A stretch of 64,000 bases of DNA from Bin87 sp963665395. Lineage in GTDB: Bacteria > Chloroflexota > Dehalococcoidia > Lucifugimonadales > UBA3495. Positions 7,836-16,707 of the stretch are shown one piece after another. Every line of letters begins with the position of its first letter. The first letter of the stretch is position 1. The notes under the pieces were generated by a model. The model was not told the origin of the DNA. It saw only the letters and a program-made list of their open reading frames with translations, and made no database searches. Made by a program: the position numbers and the translations under genes. Location: NCBI GenBank assembly GCA_963665395.2, contig OY762251.1:2914001-2978000 (forward strand), written 5' to 3'.

Positions 7836-9053
7836 ATGACACAAAGCAACCAACCGGCCGGCCCGCTGGCCGGCGTAAAAGTTCTCGACCTTACGCAGAT
7901 CATGGCCGGCCCCATGTGCACCATGCTCCTGGCCGACATGGGCGCCAACGTCATCAAGATTGAGCGGCCCGGCACGGGCGACGATACCCGGCGCATGGGC
8001 ACCCGCCTGACCAACGACATCGCCGGCGGATTCCTGGCGCTCAACCGCAACAAGCGGAGCATCGCCCTGGACCTGCGTTCGGAGGACGGCAAAGCGGTGT
8101 TCCGCCGCATGGCCGAGACCGCCGACATCATGGTGGAGAACTTCCGGCCCGGCGTTATGGACCGGCTGGGTTTGGGCTATGACGCGCTGGCCGAAATCAA
8201 CCCCCGCTTGATATACGCCAGCATCTCCGGCTTCGGCGGCACCGGGCCGTATCGCAACCGGGGCGGCTTCGACCTGGTGGCCCAGGGGATGAGCGGGCTG
8301 ATGTCCATTACCGGCTTTCCCGGCGGGCCGCCGGCCAAGGTGGGCGTGCCCATCACCGACATCGGCGCCGGCAGCTTCACCGCCTTCGGCATCCTGGCGG
8401 CCTACATCCATGCTCAAAACACGGGCAAAGGGCAGCAGGTTGACGGCTCGCTGCTGGAGGCCGGCATCGCCTTCACCATCTGGGAGTCCTCGGAATACTT
8501 CGCCAACGGGGAGATACCCGGGCCGCTGGGTTCGGCCCACCGGGTGAACGCCCCCTACCAGGCGCTGCGCACCAGCGACGGGTACATCAACATCGGCGCC
8601 GCCTCGCAGCCGACGTGGGAGCAATTCTGCCGCGCCATCGGCCAGGACGCGCTCATCGAAAACCCGCGGTATCTGGAACCCAACGACCGCAAGGCCCGAG
8701 AGGGCGAGTTGGCCGAGCTGCTGGAAGGCATCCTGGCCGAGCACACCACCGACTACTGGATGGAGCAACTGGAGTCCGCCGGCGTGGTGGCCGGGCCAAT
8801 TTACGACATGGCGCAGGTGTATTCCGACGAACAGGTGCTGGCCCGCCAGATGAAGGTAACGCTGCAAGACGACGAACTGGGCGACCTGCAAAACATCGGC
8901 GTGCCCGTGAAACTATCGGAAACGCCGGGCAGCATCCGCAGCCGGGGGCCGGCGCTGGGGCAGCACAGCCGGGAGATTCTGCTGGAACATGGATATGGGG
9001 AGGAGGAAGTGGAGGGGCTACTCTCGGTGGGAGTGGTGGTTGAACCAGCGTAA
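7836..9053 (+). CDS. CaiB/BaiF family (class III) CoA transferase
   Basis: This full-length (405-residue) class III CoA transferase shows GVKVLDLTQIMAGPMC near the N-terminus, KIERPGTGDDTR, MVENFRPGV and GGFDLVAQGMSGLM. The Asp in GFDL is the residue that forms the covalent aspartyl-CoA intermediate in the family. It moves CoA between an acyl-CoA donor and a free acid such as formate, oxalate, carnitine-type or aromatic acids; the substrate cannot be assigned here. ATG 7836 is chosen because AGGTGA lies just upstream; GTG 7827 would add three residues. It is divergent from the methyltransferase. Confidence 0.92.
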   Translation: MTQSNQPAGPLAGVKVLDLTQIMAGPMCTMLLADMGANVIKIERPGTGDDTRRMGTRLTNDIAGGFLALNRNKRSIALDLRSEDGKAVFRRMAETADIMVENFRPGVMDRLGLGYDALAEINPRLIYASISGFGGTGPYRNRGGFDLVAQGMSGLMSITGFPGGPPAKVGVPITDIGAGSFTAFGILAAYIHAQNTGKGQQVDGSLLEAGIAFTIWESSEYFANGEIPGPLGSAHRVNAPYQALRTSDGYINIGAASQPTWEQFCRAIGQDALIENPRYLEPNDRKAREGELAELLEGILAEHTTDYWMEQLESAGVVAGPIYDMAQVYSDEQVLARQMKVTLQDDELGDLQNIGVPVKLSETPGSIRSRGPALGQHSREILLEHGYGEEEVEGLLSVGVVVEPA

Positions 9054-9108
9054 CCGAAGGTGTACCATTCAGTTATAGTAGCCAGGAAAGCTGGAGGGAA
9101 ACGATGCC

Positions 9109-9390
9109 ATGCGGTCAAGATGGGTTGTTATGCCATTGGTTGCGCTCAAAGAGCTTATGCTGGCGGCGCTACTGTTGATAGTAGTCAATACAATGCTCGG
9201 CGGTGTATTCGCTTTGGCAATGTACAACGTTCCGCAGAGCGTTTGGGACTCGCAAGGCATCGACCGGGCCATACTCATATTCATAATAGTAATGGCTCCG
9301 ATATTCGCTTTGGCGCGCGTAATAGAATGGTGGATAAACGTATATCGTAGATTCAGCATTTTGTTTCCCATACAAGGAGGTCAGCCATGA
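9109..9390 (+). CDS. Small two-helix membrane protein
   Basis: The 93-residue product has hydrophobic segments at about 9-37 and 50-68 and a basic, aromatic C-terminus. GGAGGG precedes ATG 9109 by about ten bases. Its stop overlaps the start of the next small membrane gene (ATGA), so the two are translationally coupled. The base composition is more AT-rich than the adjoining CoA transferase and MFS genes. No family recognised. Confidence 0.6.
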   Translation: MRSRWVVMPLVALKELMLAALLLIVVNTMLGGVFALAMYNVPQSVWDSQGIDRAILIFIIVMAPIFALARVIEWWINVYRRFSILFPIQGGQP

Positions 9391-9530
9391 AGCGGGTTTA
9401 TTCCGACAACGGTGGCATTTCGGCACGAGTGATTGGACTGTACTTGGTCGTATTCGGCACACCAGCGGTTATTATGCTGTTGGGGTTCGTTTTCGGGTGG
9501 TGGGAGACGTTGGCAAGGTCAGCCGGTTAG
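9387..9530 (+). CDS. 47-residue single-helix membrane protein
   Basis: An ATG overlapping the previous stop by four bases, with AAGGAGG six bases upstream, opens a 47-codon frame. The product MKRVYSDNGGISARVIGLYL... has one membrane helix at about 13-38 and ends WWETLARSAG. The strong ribosome site and overlap make it a likely real gene. Function is unknown; it may form a complex with the 93-residue neighbour. Confidence 0.6.
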   Translation: MKRVYSDNGGISARVIGLYLVVFGTPAVIMLLGFVFGWWETLARSAG

Positions 9531-9552
9531 GTACACTGCTTGACCGGGCCAT

Positions 9553-10956
9553 CTAGCCATCCCCTCCGGCCGGGCTGGCGGCGGCCACCGGGCGGGCCGT
9601 CCCCCGGAAGTAGATGTCGCGCCAGAAACCGCTGGCCACCACGGTGCCCACTACCACCAGGGTGAACGCCGCGCCGGCCACCGCCATGACGTTGCCCGCC
9701 GACCAGAAGTCGGCCAATCTGCCGTACAGCAGATTGGCGAAGGCCATGCTGCCGCCGATGTGCATGGAGTAGGCGGACGAAACCCGGCCCCGGATCTCGT
9801 CCGGCACCACCGACTGGATTATGGTGTGGGTGATGGTCATGAAACCGGCGGTGCCCAGGCCCATCATCACCGCCGCGATTACGGAGATGCCCGTTTGGGA
9901 CGACAACCCCATGCCGATGGGCGTCAGGCTGCTGGTGAAGCCCAGCAGCAGGAATATCCTCCCCCGGGTCAGATGGTTGACGATTCCACCCACGAACAGC
10001 GACGAGAACAGCGCGCCAACGCCCAGGGCGGCCATCAGGGCGTACACGTCGTTCTGATTGAACGTGATGCCATCAGCTGAGAGTTTCTCCAATGCCAGGG
10101 GCGGCAGCATCGACTCAAAAGACATCACCAGCACGCAGTGGGCCAACGCCATCATGAGGATGCCAAAGACCAGCGGCGTGCTGTAGATGTAGGAAAACCC
10201 GGCGGCGGCGTTGGCCCAGAAGCTGCGCCGGCGGTCAATGACGCCCGTGGACACCATGCGGATGTTCAGCGCGGACCCCAGGGCGACCAGGTAGAAGGCG
10301 GCGCAGGCCCAGAACACGATGGCGGAAGTTCCCATGGTAATCGCCAGGTTTTGCAGGGAGAAAGAGAACCCGCCACCCCCGAAGATCGCGCTGCCGCCCA
10401 CCGTGACGGAAATCACCAGCAGGATGGCCGGCCCCACGGCGCGGGAACCCTGCTGCATGGCCTGGTTCAGGGCAACCGCGTTGGGCAGACGCTCCCGGTC
10501 CACCAGGTTGGGCGTCAGCGACTGGGCGGCGGTCATCTGCGTGGAGCGCAGGGTGCCGTTGATCACCGCCAGGAGAACGACGTACCACGGGTTGCTGACG
10601 CCCGTCATCACCAGCAGGGCCATGACGGACGCCTGGGCAATCTGGAGTACGTACACCCGCTGCAGCAGGGTTTTGCGGGTCATCTTGTCGGCCAGGTAGC
10701 CGATGAACGGGGTGGCAAAGAAACGCGGCGACATGGCCGCGAAGGTGATCAAGCCGACCCACAACCCCTGGGTGCCCTGCAGCTCGGGGATGCTGTACAC
10801 CCACGCGCCGCGGGCGACGATGAGCGCCCACGCCCCGCTGCTGCTGCACAGGGTGGACAAGGCCAGGAAGCGGAAATCCCGAAACACCAGCGCCGCCAGG
10901 AACCGATGCGCCCGCTGGGCGAAAAAGTTGCGTTGTGGCGCCGGGGTTGTGGACAT
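9553..10956 (-). CDS. Major facilitator superfamily transporter
   Basis: The ~467-residue protein has about 11-12 membrane helices and resembles the EntS/MFS_3 drug and siderophore exporter branch. The helix 2-3 loop reads GYLADKMTRKTLLQRV, close to the family's DRxGRR pattern, and the second half contains VVPDEIRGRVSSAYSM. It is probably a proton-driven exporter, substrate unknown. ATG 10956 is favoured over TTG 10983 because AGGAAA lies just upstream. The neighbour upstream is a dead insertion sequence, so this may be a boundary of transferred DNA. Confidence 0.88.
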   Translation of the reverse strand: MSTTPAPQRNFFAQRAHRFLAALVFRDFRFLALSTLCSSSGAWALIVARGAWVYSIPELQGTQGLWVGLITFAAMSPRFFATPFIGYLADKMTRKTLLQRVYVLQIAQASVMALLVMTGVSNPWYVVLLAVINGTLRSTQMTAAQSLTPNLVDRERLPNAVALNQAMQQGSRAVGPAILLVISVTVGGSAIFGGGGFSFSLQNLAITMGTSAIVFWACAAFYLVALGSALNIRMVSTGVIDRRRSFWANAAAGFSYIYSTPLVFGILMMALAHCVLVMSFESMLPPLALEKLSADGITFNQNDVYALMAALGVGALFSSLFVGGIVNHLTRGRIFLLLGFTSSLTPIGMGLSSQTGISVIAAVMMGLGTAGFMTITHTIIQSVVPDEIRGRVSSAYSMHIGGSMAFANLLYGRLADFWSAGNVMAVAGAAFTLVVVGTVVASGFWRDIYFRGTARPVAAASPAGGDG

Positions 10957-11041
10957 ATGGAGTTTCCTGTTGCGCCGGTTCAAGTGGCGGTCATTAACGC
11001 ATTGTAGCGCAATAGTTCACCGGGTTGACGTCCGGTAGATG

Positions 11042-11068
11042 GTAGGGGCGAATAATTATTCGCCCCAC
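11042..11068. repeat. Palindromic repeat A, copy 1
   Basis: Near-perfect inverted repeat with arm GTAGGGGCGAATAA. It abuts the left end of the IS4-type element; another copy abuts the right end. Confidence 0.85.
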
Positions 11069-11078
11069 AGGCATCAAG

Positions 11079-12609
11079 TTAAGCGTTCTCGTCCAGGGCG
11101 AGCAGCAATTGCCAAGCGCTGGGGCGTTGCCGTCGTCGCTCAATTCTACACCCGGCGCTCAGGCATAAGCCAATCTGCTCGATGACCGCGGTGACTGACC
11201 GCAGTCCGGTCATGGCAACAGCCAGCATTACGGCGTAGCGGCGGACCGTGGCGGCCGCTTTGACCAGGCTGCGGTCCGGGTACATCCAGACCGCAGTGAG
11301 CAAGGTCCAGTGCAGGATGACCATGGCCACCAGTTTGGCATAGACCTCGCAGAGGAGGCGCCAGGGATTGGCCGACCGCCAGCGGTCCAGGCCGCCGTAC
11401 TGTTTCCACAGCTTGAAAAGCAGTTCAATCTGCCAGCGGGCGCGGGCCAAGATCAAGGCTTCATCTGACATCGCCGCTGGGCGCGCGCCTCTGGGGGCGC
11501 TTTGGCGGCCAGCAGGCGGACGGGCAAACGGTGGGTACGCCCCAGCAATATGGGCCGGTCAATGCCGGTGGCGGCGGGATTGGACAGCAACTTCACCAAG
11601 TCCAGTTCTGTACCGTCGGACTGGTAGAGTTTGGTTCCTGCTTTGTAGCGGGACAGGAAATAGCCCCCCTGCTCCGCGATTTCCCGGAAGGTGTCCAAAT
11701 GGCAATACCCCAAATCGGCAATGCGCAAAGCCCCCGGCGGTACTCACGCGTACCCACTTTCCCCAAACTGTCATTGCGAGCGCAGCGCGGCAATCTCGTC
11801 GAGGTAACGAACGTCGCTCGTGGAACGAGATCGCCATCCGCCAGCGGCGGACTGCGCTCCTCGCGATGACAAACTGGGTACGCGTGAGCCATTTTAGTAG
11901 CTTGTCAGAAGCAAGATTTACCGGATTTATAGGATGTGCCGGATTGGGTGCGACGCTGCCGTCGGATGATCTCAATCCTGATAATCCGTCAAATCCGGGA
12001 AATCCTGCTTCTGACATTCCGCCCCCGGAAAGTGGGTACGCATGAGCCCGGCGCTAGCGGCGCGCCCGGCGCTGTGGAATTGCTGTCCGGCGTCCGGCCC
12101 GGGGTCAGGAAAGGCCCCAGCATCCGGCCCGTAGTCAAATCCAGCCGCACTTGTAACTTCAACGCTGACTGTCCGCCGGAATTCTCCTCCGGCGAACCGC
12201 CGCAGCCCGCCCCGATTTCCCCCAGGGCATCGGGCAGCATGATTACCGAACTGTCTTGCGCCAGCGCGGCGCCGAACCGCTGCAACACCGGAATTGCCAC
12301 CGGCTCCGCGGCAATCACCTCAGCCACCGCCGCTTCCAGGACTTGCCGCAAGGGCTCCGCCGCCTGGGGTGTGAACCGCTGGAACCGGGCCTGCGAACTG
12401 ATTGGCGCGCCCAGGGTGGCTGCCAGCTGGGTCAGGGAACACAGGCTGGCGTCGGGGTCGGCCAGCCATCCGAAAGCCAGCATTTGGACAAAGCCGGGGC
12501 CGGTAAGCCTGGAACGCCGTGGCGCCAGTCCCGTCGCGGCGGCGGCCTGCTGGGCGCCAGCGGTGAGAACCCAGCTCATGGCCTGGGCAACTTCTGGTAC
12601 ACTGCTCAT
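11079..12609 (-). pseudogene. IS4-family transposase, broken by MITE and frameshift
   Basis: The N-terminal piece (12609 to about 12047) carries DSSVIMLPDALGE, and the middle piece (about 11740-11470) begins ALRIADLGYCHLDTF. The C-terminal piece (about 11471-11079) contains ARARWQIELLFKLWK, with the R-x3-E-x6-K of the IS4 family. The three acidic catalytic residues are thus still recognisable. The first break is the MITE: removing it plus one target duplication rejoins the frame as APLAPGALRIADLGY. The second break combines a frameshift with loss of roughly 40 codons, so the gene is dead. Confidence 0.85.
11743..12046. mobile_element. MITE-like element F (304 bp) inside the transposase
   Basis: Terminal inverted repeats are CTCACGCGTACCCACTTTCC at 11743-11762 and the complement of CTCATGCGTACCCACTTTCC at 12027-12046 (19/20 identical). 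The flanks CCCGGCGGTA (11733-11742) and CCCGGCGCTA (12047-12056) are a 10-bp target duplication with one mismatch. Inside lie a repeat B copy (about 11769-11873) and a repeat C copy (about 11904-12015), so at least three elements are nested. No coding capacity. Confidence 0.85.
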
Positions 12610-12706
12610 GGGAAGCTCCGGTGGCGATTGATTGGAATGCAATCACCATCTTACCGGCAGCTTCCCTGGGCATTGTTCGGTATCTTCTCCCGTAACTTGA
12701 TGCCTA

Positions 12707-12732
12707 TGGGGCGAATAATTATTCGCCCCTAC
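12707..12732. repeat. Palindromic repeat A, copy 2
   Basis: Inverted repeat GGGGCGAATAATTATTCGCC plus CCTAC, one base outside the right end of the IS4-type element and matching the copy at the left end. Confidence 0.85.
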
Positions 12733-12752
12733 GTAGCCAGCGTGCGAAAAGA

Positions 12753-13724
12753 TCAGTTGGGCACCCACACCATCGCGCCCACTTCGGTGAACTCCCGGTT
12801 CACCTTGCTCCACGAGTCGCCGGCGTCGTCGGTGGAATACAGCTCGCCCATGAGGCTGGAGGCCAGGACGAAATCGGGATCCGCCGGGTGTGTGGCGAAG
12901 GCCCAGATGTTGGAATTGGGTTCCACCGGCAGGGGACGCCGCTCCCAGGTCTGGCCGCCGTCGCTGGAGCGGTGGATGGCTCCCGCGCCGCCGATGGCCG
13001 TGTCGCCCACTGCGGAGAAGAGCACGTTGGGATCGTCGGTCTTGATGGCGATGCCCCGGCTGTAGGGGAGCACGAACTGGTCGGTGGTGACCACCGACTG
13101 CCAGCTTTCGCCCATGTCGGTGGTGGCGTAGATTTCCCGGGGCGTGCTGGCGATGACCCGGTTGGGCTCGCCCGGGCTGATGGCCATGCCGTGGATGTCG
13201 GGATGGACGCCGCCCTCAACGTGAGTCCAGGTGTCGCCGCCGTCCAGGCTGCGGTACACCCCGTCCACCTCAACGCCGGCCCATACCGTGCGGTTGTCTT
13301 TCGGGTCAACCATCAGCATGGTTACCATGGGCGGCCCGATGTGACACTCCTGGGCCATCTGGACGGACAGCTTCGTCCAGCTCTCGCCGCCGTCCCGCGA
13401 CCGGAACAGCGCCGCCGGCTTGATGCCGACAAAGATCGTGTCGGTGTCCTGCGGGTCAATGGCGATGGACCATATCGGTACGCCGTCCATGGGCGACCAT
13501 AGCTTTTCCCAGGTTGCTCCCTTGTCCTCGCTGCGATAGATGCCGTTGTCCGCGCCGGCCAGGATGCGGCTGGGGTTGTCGGGATACACCGCCATCGCCC
13601 TGACCTGGCTGCCCAGGGGGAAGGGGTCCCGGATGCGGGTCCAGTTGTCGCCGCCGTCGGGGCTGTGCCAGACGCCGCCGCCGAAGCCGGTGGCGCCCAC
13701 GCAGATGTTGTAGTTCTTGCTCAT
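12753..13724 (-). CDS. BNR/Asp-box beta-propeller protein
   Basis: This 323-residue protein contains at least six Asp-box units of the form S-x-D-G-G-x-(S/T)-W (for example SPDGGDNW, SRDGGESW, SLDGGDTW, SSDGGQTW, STDDAGDSW). They are spaced ~45-55 residues apart, as in sialidase-like or VPS10/YCF48-type propellers. There is no signal peptide and no visible glycosidase catalytic set (Arg triad, Tyr/Glu), so a hydrolase function is not supported. An AGGAGG site precedes ATG 13724. It lies in the same orientation as the lactonase-type propeller upstream. Confidence 0.85.
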   Translation of the reverse strand: MSKNYNICVGATGFGGGVWHSPDGGDNWTRIRDPFPLGSQVRAMAVYPDNPSRILAGADNGIYRSEDKGATWEKLWSPMDGVPIWSIAIDPQDTDTIFVGIKPAALFRSRDGGESWTKLSVQMAQECHIGPPMVTMLMVDPKDNRTVWAGVEVDGVYRSLDGGDTWTHVEGGVHPDIHGMAISPGEPNRVIASTPREIYATTDMGESWQSVVTTDQFVLPYSRGIAIKTDDPNVLFSAVGDTAIGGAGAIHRSSDGGQTWERRPLPVEPNSNIWAFATHPADPDFVLASSLMGELYSTDDAGDSWSKVNREFTEVGAMVWVPN

Positions 13725-13767
13725 AGCGATGCCTCCTCGTTCTTATTCGTACCGCATTCGTACAATC

Positions 13768-13872
13768 TGTCATTGCGAGGAGCGAAGCTCGATCTTTGAT
13801 AAATCTGGCAATCCCGTTGGTTGAGCGACGTTCCACTGGCAACGAGATTGCCACGCTGCGCTCGCAATGACA
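13768..13872. repeat. Repeat B copy
   Basis: Inverted repeat starting TGTCATTGCGAGGAGCGAAG and ending CTGCGCTCGCAATGACA, between two co-directional genes. Confidence 0.8.
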
Positions 13873-13884
13873 GGTTGAACGGCG

Positions 13885-14907
13885 CTATCCCGGCAGCTCC
13901 GTAATGGTAATCCAGCCCGGCCCTTCGCCCAGCGGGTGCGACCCAACACGGGTCAGCTCACCCGAATCCCCCACGCCGAAGATTGCCATCTGGCCCGAAT
14001 CCTGCCCGGCGGAGTAGGCGAACTTGTCCTGCAAATCCAGGCACAGGGCGTTGGGGCGCGGCTCGGAGGGCACGATGCCGTTGGAGGTCAGCGCCCCCGT
14101 CGCCGCGTCCACCGTGTAGCAGGCGATGCTGTCGTGTCCCCGGTTGGGCGCGTACAGGAACCGGCCCGACGACGTGATCTGGATCTGAGAGCAGGTGTTG
14201 CGCTCGCTGAACCCTTCCGGCGGCAGGGTGGTTACGGTCTGGAACAGCGACAGCGTGCCGTTGGCGGTGTCCAGGTTGTAGGCGCTGACGCTGCATCCCT
14301 GCTCGTTGGAGAAGTAGAGCACGTCCAGCGACGGGTGGAAGCAGAAGTGGCGCGGCCCCAGGAACTCCTCCGGGTCCACCGTGGCCGGATTGTTGGGGGT
14401 GATGTGGCCGGTGTCCTCGTCGAAGCGGAACTGCCAGATGGAGTTGGGGCCGTTGCCGGCGATGTGGGGCACGAAGGCGTAGGCGTTGGTGGGGTCGGTT
14501 TGCATGGCGTGGGCGCCGGTGGCCGTCTCCAGCTGTACGACGGGATCGCCGCCCACCGAGCCGTCGTCTCCGATGGGATGCACCGCCACGCGGGCGCCCT
14601 GGTAGTAGGACGACAGCACGAACCGTCCCCGGCGGTCGGTGGCAACGTACACCGGCCAGGCGTCCAGGGCGACGGAACCGTTTTGCGTCAGGCCGCCGCT
14701 GGCCTGGTCAACCTCGAAACTGACCAGTTGCGTAACCTCCCGGCAGCCCACGTAGAGAAACCGGCGGTCGGGGCTGATGGCCATGGTGAAGGGGCCGCCG
14801 TCCACGGCCACGTCGTGTTGCAGCGTCAGGCCGCCGGTATCAGGGTCGATGGTGAAGACCGAGATTTTGTTGTCGCCTTGCACGGCGACGTACATATAGT
14901 AGGGCAT
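13885..14907 (-). CDS. Lactonase-family seven-bladed beta-propeller
   Basis: The 340-residue product belongs to the lactonase/6-phosphogluconolactonase YbhE-type family. It shows repeated blades such as ISVFTIDPDTGGLTL, FTMAISPDRRFLYVG, VYVATDRRGRFVLSSYY and PNALCLDLQDKFAYSAG. Members hydrolyse sugar lactones or act as muconate-cycloisomerase-like enzymes; the substrate is not predictable. ATG 14907 is chosen because AAGGAGG lies seven bases upstream. The VOC gene ends ten bases before it, so the two form an operon. Confidence 0.85.
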   Translation of the reverse strand: MPYYMYVAVQGDNKISVFTIDPDTGGLTLQHDVAVDGGPFTMAISPDRRFLYVGCREVTQLVSFEVDQASGGLTQNGSVALDAWPVYVATDRRGRFVLSSYYQGARVAVHPIGDDGSVGGDPVVQLETATGAHAMQTDPTNAYAFVPHIAGNGPNSIWQFRFDEDTGHITPNNPATVDPEEFLGPRHFCFHPSLDVLYFSNEQGCSVSAYNLDTANGTLSLFQTVTTLPPEGFSERNTCSQIQITSSGRFLYAPNRGHDSIACYTVDAATGALTSNGIVPSEPRPNALCLDLQDKFAYSAGQDSGQMAIFGVGDSGELTRVGSHPLGEGPGWITITELPG

Positions 14908-14917
14908 GATTGCCTCC

Positions 14918-15373
14918 TTATCCTGTAGCCGGGCCGAAGCCGGGATTCCGCGCCCACACCATGCCGTCGGGGTCGTGCGCGATTTCAACCGTGTTGCCCT
15001 TGGAGTCGCGCAGGCCCATCGGGTGCTGCACCAGTTCGATCATGTTTCCGTCGGGGTCCTTGATGTAGGTGGAATGGACGTTGGCGTACGCCCGGACGGA
15101 GGGCCGGCTGTACTCCACGCCCAGGGCGTCCAGGTTGGCGATCATCTCCTCCCAATCGGCAATCTCCACGGCGAAGTGTCCCGACGGGTTGGGGTTCGGG
15201 GTAAAGGTGCTGTGGATCTCGCCGTTGCCGATGCGGAGCTGCAACTGGCGCGAGTTGAGTTCCGGCCCGCGATCCAAATACTCCGCGCCGAACACTTTCT
15301 CGTACCAGTCCCGGGTGCGATCCTTGTCGCTGATCTGGATGTTGATGTGCTGAATCATCGTTACTCTTGACAT
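14918..15373 (-). CDS. VOC (glyoxalase-fold) family protein
   Basis: A 151-residue protein with the beta-alpha-beta-beta-beta modules of the vicinal-oxygen-chelate fold: MIQHINIQISDKDRTRDWYEKVFGAE and later HSTYIKDPDGNMIELVQH. Putative metal ligands are His9 in the first module and Glu of NMIELV in the last. AAAAGGAG precedes ATG 15373. It is followed within ten bases by the lactonase-type gene. VOC proteins include dioxygenases, epimerases and resistance proteins, so the reaction is open. Confidence 0.85.
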   Translation of the reverse strand: MSRVTMIQHINIQISDKDRTRDWYEKVFGAEYLDRGPELNSRQLQLRIGNGEIHSTFTPNPNPSGHFAVEIADWEEMIANLDALGVEYSRPSVRAYANVHSTYIKDPDGNMIELVQHPMGLRDSKGNTVEIAHDPDGMVWARNPGFGPATG

Positions 15374-15499
15374 GGCTTCACTCCTTTTCGCTGGTGTATT
15401 GCATCATTCCTGTGGATTTCACCCGGACAGTGCCATGGGCGCAAGTATAGCATTACGTCGCCTGACCTGACGGGGATAGGTAAAATGCGGGGGCATCCC

Positions 15500-15527
15500 G
15501 TAGGGGCGAATAATTATTCGCCCCTAC
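15500..15527. repeat. Palindromic repeat A, copy 3
   Basis: Perfect 28-bp palindrome with arm GTAGGGGCGAATAA in the divergent gap between the VOC gene and the oxidoreductase gene. Confidence 0.85.
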
Positions 15528-15618
15528 ACCAGCGCCAAAACGATGGAATAGGGTTTTCAATCATCTGAAACACCCGATACCTACCCCGTGGGCATCGCCC
15601 GACACAGGAGGAACACCA

Positions 15619-16656
15619 ATGGCTGAACAACCGATACGAGTGGGGCTCATCGGCGCCGGCGGCAACGTGCGCAACCGCCACATTCCCGGCTTCCTGGGGG
15701 TGGAGGACTGCGAGATTGTGGCCGTGGCCAACCGCACGGAGCAATCCGGCCGGGTGATTGCCGACCAGTTCAACATCCCGAAGGTGTACGGCAACTGGCG
15801 GGAGCTGCTGGAGGACGACGAGATCAACGCCGTCTGCATCGGCACCTGGCCCTATATGCACTGTACCATGACCCTGGCCGCCCTGGAGGCAGGAAAGCAC
15901 GTGCTCACCGAGGCCCGGATGGCCAACGACGCGGCGGAGGCCCGGGATATGCTGGCGGCGTCCCGGGCGCATCCGCACCTGGTTTGCCAGCTCACGCCGA
16001 CCTCCACCAGCTACACCATCGACAACGTAATCAAGCGGTTGATTGACGAGGGGCACCTGGGCGAACTGCTGTCGGTGGACTTCACGTCGTTGCAGAGCAA
16101 CTTCGCCGACTTCGACAGTCCGCTGCACTGGCGGCAGGACCGGGCCTTGAGCGGCCACAACACGCTGAACATCGGGGCATCCTACGAGTCCATGATGCGC
16201 TGGCTGGGGCGCGGCAACCGGGTGATGGCGATGTCGAAAATCCACGTGCCGTACCGGAGGGATGACACCGGGCATCTGACGTCGGTGACCATACCGGACC
16301 ACGTTGACATCCTCTATGAGCTGGCCAACGGGGCGCAGGTGCATATGCAGATGAGCGCCACCTCCGGCCTGAACCGGGGCAATCAAATCTGGATGTTCGG
16401 GACGGACGGCACCATCCACGTGGACTCCCAGCGCCGGGTGTGGACCGGCAAGCGGGGCGACACTGAGCTGACCGAAGTTCCCAACCCGCCGGAGACACAA
16501 GCCCGGTATCGCGTGGAGGAACAGTTCACCAACGCCATCCGGGGCACTGAGATTGTGGACATGGTGGCTTTCGAGACCGGCGTTCACTACATGGAGTGGA
16601 CGGAGGCGGTGTACCGCAGCGCGATGACCGGGCAGGCGGTTTATTTGCCGCTGTAG
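15619..16656 (+). CDS. Gfo/Idh/MocA family oxidoreductase
   Basis: The 345-residue enzyme begins with a dinucleotide-binding fold (VGLIGAGGNVRNRHIPG). The family's conserved second-sheet EARMAN (GKHVLTEARMANDA) is the position where EKP normally supplies the catalytic Lys; here the Lys is replaced by Arg. A C-terminal alpha/beta domain follows. Such enzymes oxidise or reduce sugars, cyclitols and related compounds with NAD(P). ACAGGAGG precedes ATG 15619. The altered EKP motif makes specificity uncertain. Confidence 0.85.
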   Translation: MAEQPIRVGLIGAGGNVRNRHIPGFLGVEDCEIVAVANRTEQSGRVIADQFNIPKVYGNWRELLEDDEINAVCIGTWPYMHCTMTLAALEAGKHVLTEARMANDAAEARDMLAASRAHPHLVCQLTPTSTSYTIDNVIKRLIDEGHLGELLSVDFTSLQSNFADFDSPLHWRQDRALSGHNTLNIGASYESMMRWLGRGNRVMAMSKIHVPYRRDDTGHLTSVTIPDHVDILYELANGAQVHMQMSATSGLNRGNQIWMFGTDGTIHVDSQRRVWTGKRGDTELTEVPNPPETQARYRVEEQFTNAIRGTEIVDMVAFETGVHYMEWTEAVYRSAMTGQAVYLPL

Positions 16657-16680
16657 GGCCGGGCGTGAAATGTGCGATGG

Positions 16681-16707
16681 GCGGGGCGAATGATTATTCG
16701 CCCCTAC
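16681..16707. repeat. Palindromic repeat A, copy 4
   Basis: Imperfect copy (GGGGCGAATGATTATTCGCC core) between convergent genes. It overlaps the last bases of the VOC gene. Confidence 0.8.

Larger units (their letters stand above)
11069..12705 (-). mobile_element. IS4-family-like insertion sequence, inactivated
   Basis: The ends are 13-bp inverted repeats AGGCATCAAGTTA at 11069-11081 and its complement TAACTTGATGCCT at 12693-12705. The transposase stop codon lies inside the left terminal repeat. Between them is one transposase gene with a frameshift and internal deletion near 11470 and a 304-bp MITE at 11743-12046. Without the MITE the element would be about 1.33 kb. A copy of palindromic repeat A lies directly outside each end. 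Confidence 0.8.

Noticed and set aside
7827..7838. GTG 7827 as the CoA transferase start
   Set aside because: It overlaps the AGGTGA that serves ATG 7836 and adds only three residues.
12753..13724. Sialidase function for the Asp-box protein
   Set aside because: Asp boxes alone are common in non-enzymatic propellers. The Arg triad and nucleophilic Tyr are not seen and there is no signal peptide.
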